Below, piece after piece: positions 1 through 5,823 of a DNA stretch of 33,078 nucleotides; position 1 is the stretch's first letter; every line of letters starts with the position of its first letter. A program made the position numbers and the translations under genes. Under the pieces are notes generated by a model. It had not been told where the DNA came from. It was given only the letters and a program-made list of their open reading frames with translations, and did no database searches. This DNA comes from Pyrinomonadaceae bacterium (lineage in GTDB: Bacteria > Acidobacteriota > Blastocatellia > Pyrinomonadales > Pyrinomonadaceae): the NCBI GenBank assembly GCA_022843305.1, contig JALHNX010000045.1:1-33078 (forward strand), in the 5' to 3' direction.

Positions 1-33
1 CCTGAAGGCTGAACACAAAACAAAATTAAAGCG
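1..33. other. Window edge, possible end of an upstream gene
   Basis: A TGA at 10-12 closes the frame that starts at base 1, so an upstream coding region on the plus strand may end here. Only three codons are visible, so this cannot be confirmed. The remaining 21 bases are an A-rich spacer before the first gene. Confidence 0.2.
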
Positions 34-471
34 ATGTTAAAAATCAAATCCGAACAGATCAGATTATTTCAGCCCGACGCGGAAGCGGCGTTTGTCGTGC
101 GCGTGATGGATTATTTGAAGGAAAATCACATCGAAACGGATGTTAATTTGCCGAACGGCACAATCCGTGTTGACGAATTGCCGGACGAAATTCTCCGCCA
201 AATGGTGCGCGGCGGTTTGAAACGCGGCGGCGAATACCGCATCGAGTGGAAATCAACTTTGCTTTCGTTCGTCGTTTTATTGTTTATCGCCGCGCCGAAT
301 TTTGACGCTCATCCGAAAGCGGCGAATTTTTTCGCGCAGACGGAAACGATTGACGACGCGGCGCTCGAAAGTTTGATGGACGAGATGACCGACGAGGATT
401 GGACGGAAATCGAAAAAAGTTACGACGCAGCGGCGTGGAATTTAACGATCAGCGAAGGAGTAAATGTATGA
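34..471 (+). CDS. Small accessory protein of a PAAR/toxin module (adaptor or immunity candidate)
   Basis: This is a 145-aa protein with no signal peptide. It begins with a short 'LKIKSEQIRLFQ' segment, has a predicted helical core with an 'ILRQMVRGGLKRGGEYRIEWKS' -like pattern (about residues 53-75), then a hydrophobic stretch (about 76-88) and an acidic tail. The pattern of a LKI-x-EQ start, an 'I..GI.RA..Y.I' helix and an 'FD..P' motif recalls small proteins I know from beside T6SS PAAR effectors; that is recollection, not a search result. Its stop overlaps the start of the toxin gene (ATGA at 468-471), which suggests translational coupling and a joint function. It could be an effector-loading adaptor or, less likely given its upstream place, an immunity protein. 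No strong ribosome-binding site precedes the ATG. Confidence 0.7.
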   Translation: MLKIKSEQIRLFQPDAEAAFVVRVMDYLKENHIETDVNLPNGTIRVDELPDEILRQMVRGGLKRGGEYRIEWKSTLLSFVVLLFIAAPNFDAHPKAANFFAQTETIDDAALESLMDEMTDEDWTEIEKSYDAAAWNLTISEGVNV

Positions 472-2471
472 GCGGAAAAGCACAGATTATAAAAAAACAG
501 GTCAACGCGGCGAGCCGCGCCGAACAACAGCAAGGCGTTAAACCCGTCCAAGCCTGCCCGAATAAAAACTGGATCGAGCTGGTTTATAAATACGACAGCC
601 GCCGCGCCGTGAGCGGCGCATCGTTTGAGGTTTTCGAAGCCGCGACCAATCAGAGCCTTGCGGCGGGCTGTCTGGACAATATGGGATTCGCGCGCGTTGA
701 CGGGTTGCCCGACAATGTGACGAACGTTAAATTTTTGTTTACTTCCGACCCGAAACCGTTCGAGATTTTTCCCGGCTACAAACCGAAACCGCATAATCTC
801 TCGCCGGAAAGCACCGAGGTCAAAGAAGAAGACGGCACGGTCGTTTCGGTTGCCAAATGGCTCGGCACTTCGCTTGCCGGAGATTTTGCCGACGACCAAT
901 CTTACGGGCAGATCGCTTTCGGCACGGTCGTTACTTTAATTCCGGTCGTTGATCAGGTCGGCGACGTGCGCGACATCGTTGCCAACCTGCACCGGCTGAC
1001 GTTTCGCAAACAATACGACGAGTTTTCGCCGTGGTTTTCGCTCGTCGTGACGATCATCGGCTGCGTGCCGGAAATCGGCTCGGTAATTAAGGGCGTCGTC
1101 AAAGCGATCTACAAAGCGATCAAAAGCGGCGCGAAAAAACTTCCTTTGAACAAATTGTTCCGGCTTTTGAATTCGGTCGGCGAAGGCAATGTCATCAAGT
1201 TCTTACGCGAATTTTTATCGAAAATCGAGGGCTACGGACAGGACGCGGCGGCGAAGATCGTCATACTGCTCGACGCGCTCAAAGCGAAACTTAAAAACTG
1301 GCGCATCGTCGCGTTCGGGAAAGCCGAAGCGATGATTGACGAACTGCTCGAAAGCATCGCGCAGGTTTATCGCCGCGTTCCTTCGATGGTTCGTCAGGTT
1401 ATCGAATGGATTGCCACCAATCTTAAAAACTCGCTCGATGACGCGACCGATTTTGTTATGAAAGGCGTAACGCGAACCCGCAACGGTGCGCGTCAGCTTA
1501 AAGAAAAGTTTATCAAAGGAACAGGCAAAGCACTCGAAGATGTCGCCCGCCGCGCCGGAATGAAACCCGAGCATATTGAAAATCTTGCGAAACATTGCGA
1601 AAGCAAAGAGCGCATGGTGGTCGTCCGCGTAACCAATCAGGAAAGTCTGAAATTTCAAGGAAAAACTTTTGAGGTAACGGGCGAACAGGCGGAAAATCTC
1701 AAAATCGCGGGCAAAACGGCAAACTATTTGCCGAAACCGCTGCCCGTCAAACTCAAAACCGCGAAAGGCGAAGGTTATCCCGAAAACATTCGCGGGCTGG
1801 TCGTCAAACCGAAAGAGCCGATGGCGGATTGGGAACGCCAAAACATCGCCGAACTTGAAAAGGACGGTTATTGGTTCGACAAAAATACGGGAGTTTTACA
1901 CGACAAAAACGGCAATTCATTTCACGGCGATTACGATGTCCAGAGCGTTCACAGCAAGGTAAAAATGGAAGATCCGGAAACCGGGAAAATGGAAGACGTT
2001 TATGTCAATGAATTCTCGAATCCGACGGACGGCGTGAGCGTTATTGACGATCTGAATGCCGATGTGATGGGCAATATTCCGCCGGAAAAAAGAATTTTCC
2101 AACACGGCGCGGAAGGCGATTTCCGCGTCCGCCTCGATGAAAAAGGCAAAGTAATTTACGACGAACATAACCATCCGAAAACCGTCAAAGTTAACGATTT
2201 GAACACCGGCGGACGCGGCGGCGGACAGATGAAAGCCGGCGATGATTACAAGCTCGGCAGACAATACGGCAATGACGAAAAATATCTGGTCGTGGACACC
2301 GACGGCAGTTACAAAATTGCCGAAAATCCCGAAGAATTGAAGCAGATTTACAATCAATCCGGACTCCCGTGGGAATACGACCCGACACCTGCGAAAGCGC
2401 CTGCCGCCGCAATGGCGAACGCCGTGGTGGGCGCGGAACGGATGACGCGATCCCAATCTGACGGAAAATAA
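468..2471 (+). CDS. Polymorphic toxin / T6SS-type effector with divergent edema-factor-like C-terminal region
   Basis: The protein is 667 aa from the ATG at 468, chosen because AAGGAG lies just upstream and the ATG overlaps the previous stop; an in-frame start at 399 would run through the neighbour. Residues about 25-105 form a beta-rich domain with the pattern 'WIELVYKYDSRRAVSGASFEV' reduced to W-I-E-L...G-A-x-F-x-V, then 'MGFARVDGLP', as in N-terminal domains of PAAR/VgrG-linked effectors. Residues about 165-230 are two hydrophobic helices with 'LIPVVDQVGDVRDI' and 'GCVPEIGSVIKG', a layout common in pre-toxin regions. The C-terminal part has GDYDV (D488, D490) and QHGAEGDF (H546), recalling the metal-binding Asp pair and HG-x-E motif of edema factor and ExoY cyclases. 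The Asn that normally follows the His is Phe here, and the upstream Lys/His-KSSxWGP motif is not visible, so enzymatic activity is uncertain. No signal peptide. The PAAR gene follows. Confidence 0.65.
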   Translation: MSGKAQIIKKQVNAASRAEQQQGVKPVQACPNKNWIELVYKYDSRRAVSGASFEVFEAATNQSLAAGCLDNMGFARVDGLPDNVTNVKFLFTSDPKPFEIFPGYKPKPHNLSPESTEVKEEDGTVVSVAKWLGTSLAGDFADDQSYGQIAFGTVVTLIPVVDQVGDVRDIVANLHRLTFRKQYDEFSPWFSLVVTIIGCVPEIGSVIKGVVKAIYKAIKSGAKKLPLNKLFRLLNSVGEGNVIKFLREFLSKIEGYGQDAAAKIVILLDALKAKLKNWRIVAFGKAEAMIDELLESIAQVYRRVPSMVRQVIEWIATNLKNSLDDATDFVMKGVTRTRNGARQLKEKFIKGTGKALEDVARRAGMKPEHIENLAKHCESKERMVVVRVTNQESLKFQGKTFEVTGEQAENLKIAGKTANYLPKPLPVKLKTAKGEGYPENIRGLVVKPKEPMADWERQNIAELEKDGYWFDKNTGVLHDKNGNSFHGDYDVQSVHSKVKMEDPETGKMEDVYVNEFSNPTDGVSVIDDLNADVMGNIPPEKRIFQHGAEGDFRVRLDEKGKVIYDEHNHPKTVKVNDLNTGGRGGGQMKAGDDYKLGRQYGNDEKYLVVDTDGSYKIAENPEELKQIYNQSGLPWEYDPTPAKAPAAAMANAVVGAERMTRSQSDGK

Positions 2472-2499
2472 GATTTAAGAGGAGGAAGTTAAAAAAATT

Positions 2500-3000
2500 A
2501 TGCCGACCGGACCAGCCGCGCGCGTTACCGACAATGTTATTCACCCGCTGCCGCCCGTTCTCTCGCCGGGACCGGGCAGCGTCAATGTTTTCATCGGCTT
2601 TTTGCCGGCATGGCGCGGCATTCCGCTGGCGGCGACTGCCGCTTTGCAAGCCGCCAAAACATCTGCCGACATCGCGGTTCAAACCGCCGTTGCCGCGACG
2701 CTTGCCGCCGCCGGAACACCCGGCGCACCCGCCGCTTACGCCGCCGAACAGGCAACCAAAACCGCCGTTCTGTCTTCGATGTCGAGCGCGATCACTTCGG
2801 CGGCAGCCGGCGCGGATATACATATCTGCGCCACGCCTTCGCCCGTTCCGCCGCACGGCGCGGGCGTGGTAATTAACGGTTCAGCGACGGTGATAATAAA
2901 TAATCTTCCGGCGTGTCGTTTGGGCGATACGATTCTCGAAGCGCTTGGTCCGCCAAACACGATTGCGAAAGGCGAAACGACGGTTATCATCGGCGGCTAG
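2500..3000 (+). CDS. PAAR-domain spike-tip protein
   Basis: This 166-aa protein has a clear AGGAGG site at 2479-2484 upstream of its ATG. The N-terminus (about 5-40) reads 'ARVTDNVIHPLPPVLSPG', and the C-terminal half carries the PAAR-like signature: D-x-H-x-C, then 'PPHGAGVV', 'GSATVIINNLPACRLGD' and a final 'TVIIGG'. The two PAAR halves are separated by a long Ala-rich, probably helical insertion (about residues 45-108). In the family, PAAR proteins cap the VgrG spike of type VI secretion or the tip of extracellular contractile injection systems and carry effectors. Its position 28 bases after the toxin gene makes it the likely carrier of that toxin. No VgrG, sheath or tube gene lies in the window, so the machine itself cannot be identified. 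Confidence 0.85.
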   Translation: MPTGPAARVTDNVIHPLPPVLSPGPGSVNVFIGFLPAWRGIPLAATAALQAAKTSADIAVQTAVAATLAAAGTPGAPAAYAAEQATKTAVLSSMSSAITSAAAGADIHICATPSPVPPHGAGVVINGSATVIINNLPACRLGDTILEALGPPNTIAKGETTVIIGG

Positions 3001-3001
3001 T

Positions 3002-3157
3002 TCGATTTGGGATTGCGGATTGCGGATTGCGGATTGCGGATTGCGGATTTGCTGATGCCCATTCACAATTGAATTTTAAACAGAACGATTTTCTTCAGGA
3101 GCCAATTCAAATTATCCCCAAAAACTCAAACGAGAGACAAATCCGAAATCCCAAATT
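3002..3157. repeat. Intergenic element with heptamer array, bounded by inverted repeat
   Basis: The gap between the PAAR gene and the next gene contains about five tandem copies of GGATTGC (3011-3048). The left edge reads TTTGGGATTGCGGATT and the right edge (about 3139-3157) reads AATCCGAAATCCCAAATT, which is its near reverse complement. The same words recur elsewhere in the window, for example inside mutL at 18654-18670, so this belongs to a dispersed repeat family. No gene is supported in 3001-3205. Confidence 0.75.
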
Positions 3158-3211
3158 CAATGTGGTTTTTACTTTTCGGCGCAGACAATTTACCATAAAA
3201 ATCTGTTGAAT

Positions 3212-4525
3212 ATGGAAATCGAAATCGTCATCGCCGTTTTGATTCTGATCGCCCTCGTTTTTCTGGCAACGATTGATATGGCTTTTTCGCAGCTTTCGGA
3301 CGTTTCCCTGCGCCGTCTTTCTGGCGAATCCGAGGAAAATCAGAATCCGAAAGCTGCCGATTTTCTGCGCGAGATTTTGGAAAACCGCCCGCGTTTTCGC
3401 TTTGCGCTTTCTTCGACGATTCAGGTTTTGCTGATCGGTTTCGCCGTTTTAGTAACGATAATAATTCTTCAATTAACCGAAGATCACGTCAATCGAATTC
3501 TTTTTTCTCTGCTTGTCAGCCTCTTTTTTTCGGTCATTTTTCGCCAGATAATTCCGCGATTTTTAATCTGGAAAAATCCCGAAAACAAATTGATGTTTCT
3601 GCTCCCGCTGGTGCGTCCGATTTACAAGGTTGTTTCATTTGTCGTTAATCCGTTCGTTTCAAAATTAAAAGCAAAGGAACAGCAGAAGCTCGAAACGACG
3701 CAGATGCCCGACACGCCCGACGAAAAATACGATGACAACGAAGATTTTCAGGCGCTGATGGAAGTCGGCGAAGCCGAAGGCATTATCGAAGAAAGAGAAC
3801 GCGAAATGATCGAAACGATGTTCGAGTTTTCGGACACCAAAGCGGGCGAAATTATGACCCCGCGCACCGAAATCTGCGCCTTGCCGATTGATGCGACCGT
3901 CCGGCAAGCCCGTGATTTGATCATCCACGAAAAATACTCGCGTCTTCCGGTTTTCCGCGATAATGTTGACAATATCGAAGGCATTCTTTACGTCCGCGAC
4001 CTTTTGAATGCGTGGTCGGAAGGCAAGGAAAACGAAAAAATCACCGATCTCCTGCGTTCCGCTTATTTTATTCCGGAAACCAAATCCGCTTCGGAGCTTT
4101 TGAAAAATATGCAGACCAATCACGTTCAAATCGCGGTCGTGATTGACGAATACGGCGGCGTGGCGGGCATTGTCACGGTCGAAGACATTATCGAAGAAAT
4201 CGTCGGCGAGATCGAAGACGAAGACATCGAAGAAGACATCATCGAAATCATCGAAGGCGCGGACGGCTATTTCGACGTTCTCGGCTCGACCGAGATCGGT
4301 AAGATCGAACGCCTTTTTAATCTGGAAATCGAGGACGACGATTTTTCCACCATCGCCGGACTCGTCACGAGCGAAGTCGGTTACATACCGAAACAAGAAG
4401 AAAAATTAACGATTCGCGGTCTCGACATCGAAATTCTCAAAGCCGACGAAAAACGCATCCAGCTTCTGCGCTTGCGTAAAGCGACGGGCGAAGAAAATTC
4501 GGTTGAAAAAACCGCCGCTGAATAA
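3212..4525 (+). CDS. CNNM/CorC-type membrane protein (DUF21, CBS pair, CorC_HlyC domain)
   Basis: The protein is 437 aa from the ATG at 3212; a TTG two codons earlier is an alternative, and neither has a clear ribosome-binding site. The N-terminal third is a DUF21-like membrane region with hydrophobic segments at about 3-23, 68-90 and 97-115. Residues about 180-325 hold the usual cytosolic entry 'GIIEEREREMIETMFEFSD', then 'EIMTPRTEI' and a CBS-domain pair with 'KYSRLPVF' and 'IAVVIDEYGGVAGIVTVED'. The C-terminal ~85 residues match the CorC_HlyC (transporter-associated) domain. Families of this build are linked to magnesium/cobalt efflux or resistance; the label hemolysin is historical. The acidic bridge 'EIVGEIEDEDIEEDIIEI' is normal for the family. 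Substrate is not shown by sequence. Confidence 0.93.
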   Translation: MEIEIVIAVLILIALVFLATIDMAFSQLSDVSLRRLSGESEENQNPKAADFLREILENRPRFRFALSSTIQVLLIGFAVLVTIIILQLTEDHVNRILFSLLVSLFFSVIFRQIIPRFLIWKNPENKLMFLLPLVRPIYKVVSFVVNPFVSKLKAKEQQKLETTQMPDTPDEKYDDNEDFQALMEVGEAEGIIEEREREMIETMFEFSDTKAGEIMTPRTEICALPIDATVRQARDLIIHEKYSRLPVFRDNVDNIEGILYVRDLLNAWSEGKENEKITDLLRSAYFIPETKSASELLKNMQTNHVQIAVVIDEYGGVAGIVTVEDIIEEIVGEIEDEDIEEDIIEIIEGADGYFDVLGSTEIGKIERLFNLEIEDDDFSTIAGLVTSEVGYIPKQEEKLTIRGLDIEILKADEKRIQLLRLRKATGEENSVEKTAAE

Positions 4526-4543
4526 ATCTTATTTCGTTTTTAA

Positions 4544-4571
4544 AATTCACTACCCAAACGGGTGGTGAATT
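4544..4571 (+). terminator. Probable hairpin terminator after the CNNM gene
   Basis: AATTCACTACCC (4544-4555) pairs with GGGTGGTGAATT (4560-4571) around an AAAC loop, 12 positions with one G-T wobble. It lies 18 bases after the stop of the CNNM gene. The following T tract is short (TTTCC), so efficiency is doubtful. Confidence 0.45.
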
Positions 4572-4658
4572 TCCGTGCAAACTGCTCTATTATCCTTAGC
4601 ATTCGAGAAACACGATAAATTTTCGATATTTCAAATTAAAAATCATGTGAGGAATAAA

Positions 4659-5078
4659 ATGAATAACCTGAAAATTAGACTTTTTGTGCTTGCCGCAATG
4701 TTGTGCGGCGTTTTCTTTTTAGCGAGTTGCGGCGGCGGGACGACGCCAACGACAAATACGACAACAACAAATACGACGACCACAACTAACAAACCGGCTA
4801 ATTCGACAACAACCACGACGACGACCACCGAAACGACTTCGGCAGACAGCGTCGGGGTTGCCGAATGCGACGAATACATCAAAAAATACGAAGCCTGCGT
4901 AAACGGCAAAGTTCCCGAAGCCCAGCGCGCCGCTTTTAAATCATCTTTTGAAACAATGCGTAAATCGTGGAAGGAAGCCGCCGCTAACCCGCAGGGCAAA
5001 TCCGCTCTCGCAACCGGCTGTAAACAAGCGTTGGATCAGGCAAAACAGACATTCAGTTCATACAGCTGCGAATGGTAA
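4659..5078 (+). CDS. Thr-rich lipoprotein
   Basis: The start at 4659 is preferred because TGAGGA lies six bases upstream; a longer GTG reading from 4575 would bury the signal peptide. The 139-aa product has a lysine/arginine start, a hydrophobic stretch and the lipobox LASC, with the lipidated Cys at about residue 25. A Gly then Thr/Asn-rich linker (about 26-60, made of ACG/ACA/ACC and AAT codons) spaces the mature domain from the membrane. The C-terminal ~75 residues contain four Cys (in 'ECDEYIKKYEACV', 'GCKQAL' and 'SYSCEW'), suggesting two disulfides in a small helical domain. I recognise the type from Acidobacteria-like genomes but not a named function. It stands alone between two terminators. 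Confidence 0.85.
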   Translation: MNNLKIRLFVLAAMLCGVFFLASCGGGTTPTTNTTTTNTTTTTNKPANSTTTTTTTTETTSADSVGVAECDEYIKKYEACVNGKVPEAQRAAFKSSFETMRKSWKEAAANPQGKSALATGCKQALDQAKQTFSSYSCEW

Positions 5079-5109
5079 CTTTTCGGTCTAAATAATCTTC
5101 TTCTGAGAA

Positions 5110-5148
5110 CAAAAAAAACATCGTTTCCTTTGAAGCGATGTTTTTTTT
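5110..5148. terminator. Strong rho-independent terminator, probably bidirectional
   Basis: An A tract (5111-5118) precedes a stem AACATCGTTTC (5117-5127) / GAAGCGATGTT (5132-5142), with one G-T pair and a CTTT loop, followed by eight Ts (5141-5148). It closes the lipoprotein gene and could also stop transcription from the right. Confidence 0.88.
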
Positions 5149-5181
5149 GCAATTGCGCAAATTTCATGAAATTGAAATCGT

Positions 5182-5258
5182 GTCAGTTGCGTTTGCGTGA
5201 GCAAATGCGTCGTTGTTCGCCGCTAGACAACACAGCGGCGAACAATGACGCTACTGAC
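5182..5258. repeat. Folded palindromic element with three nested stems
   Basis: The main arm GCGTCGTTGTTCGCCGCT (5207-5224) is matched by AGCGGCGAACAATGACGC (5234-5251): 17 Watson-Crick pairs plus one G-T, with a 9-base loop. To its left is a small hairpin TTTGC-GTGA-GCAAA (5192-5205). An outer pair GTCAGTTGC (5182-5190) / GCTACTGAC (5250-5258) would close the whole unit. It sits just after a terminator and next to a transposase remnant. A MITE, a REP-like palindrome or an IS end are candidate explanations. Confidence 0.75.
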
Positions 5259-5288
5259 CCATTGAGCAATTTCTAAATTGTTTTGTCA

Positions 5289-5317
5289 CCAACTATAATG
5301 CTTATATTATAAGTTGG
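5289..5317. repeat. AT-rich imperfect palindrome at the edge of the IS remnant
   Basis: CCAACT-ATAAT (5289-5299) is mirrored by ATTATAAGTTGG (5306-5317), one base out of register. It lies at the broken 3' end of the transposase remnant and may be a relic of the insertion or a separate AT-rich hairpin. Confidence 0.4.
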
Positions 5318-5583
5318 ATTTCCCCGACAGCCTCCAACAAAATAAACACTCTCCGAAAAGTGTCATATATGGGAATTCCGTTTTCTAACTCCAAAAATGA
5401 AGCAAACCATTCTCGTTTTGATTCCCCAAAATCGGCGATCTCTTCCCAATTATTTGCCCTGCAAATAGTCCCGCACATCGCAATTACTAAAATATCTTTC
5501 AAAGAATGTAACTTTGTCCTTTCAATTCGCGGGTCTTTAATCTCGCTCACTCTGTCAAATAACGTCTCAGCTTTTAATTTCAA
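5302..5583 (-). pseudogene. ISAs1-family transposase remnant (N-terminal fragment)
   Basis: The 93-aa reading frame matches the conserved start of ISAs1/H-repeat transposases: 'EIKDPRIERTKLHSLKDILVIAMCGTICRANNW' compressed to DPR-x-ERTK-x-H-x-L-x-DIL-x-IA, then 'FGESKREWFASFLELENGIP' and 'YDTFRRVF'. Similarity stops near residue 80, where the family continues into the DDE catalytic core of about 370 residues in full-length enzymes. The rest of the element is absent: sequence immediately beyond is the AT-rich palindrome and the folded element. It cannot be functional on its own. The region is visibly AT-richer than its surroundings. Confidence 0.85.
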
Positions 5584-5823
5584 GTATTTCTCCTAATTCT
5601 TAAAATTTACTTGAAAGTTTGACATATTACTCTTGCCAATTAAAATTTAGATGTGTTTGCCCTAGCGATTTGCTTGACATTCCTTCGGCATTGGATTTCA
5701 ATTAAGAAAGCTCTATTTGTCAGAATAATTTTCCATTAACAGGTCTTATTTATATAGTTATCATTTACTTATTAACCGGCGTTGATTTGATTGACGCTTT
5801 TAAGACTAAAGGAGATCTGACAA
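5584..5823. other. AT-rich intergenic region upstream of the protease gene
   Basis: These 240 bases hold no gene. A TTGACA at 5674-5679 lacks a good -10 at the right spacing, and TTCCAT-16-TATAGT (5731-5758) is only a weak promoter-like pair. AAAGGAG at 5808-5814 is the ribosome-binding site of the next gene. Part of this stretch may be residual IS flank. Confidence 0.4.

Noticed and set aside
399..467. Earlier in-frame start for the toxin gene
   Set aside because: It would overlap the upstream gene by 73 bases without a ribosome-binding site, whereas 468 has AAGGAG and an ATGA overlap.
3007..3050. Possible CRISPR array
   Set aside because: Units are seven bases with no spacers; it is a tandem word repeat, and no cas gene is present.
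3665..4396. Long antisense reading frame over the CNNM gene (and similar ones at 1215-1841, 22136-23086 and 6877-7467)
   Set aside because: These mirror the codon bias of real genes on the other strand, show no domain pattern and lack ribosome-binding sites.
4739..4840. ACA/ACG-rich tract as a DNA repeat element
   Set aside because: It encodes the Thr/Asn linker of a lipoprotein, a normal low-complexity spacer.
5182..5258. Integron attC site
   Set aside because: The hairpin lacks the RYYYAAC/GTTRRRY core pairs, and there is no integrase or cassette structure.
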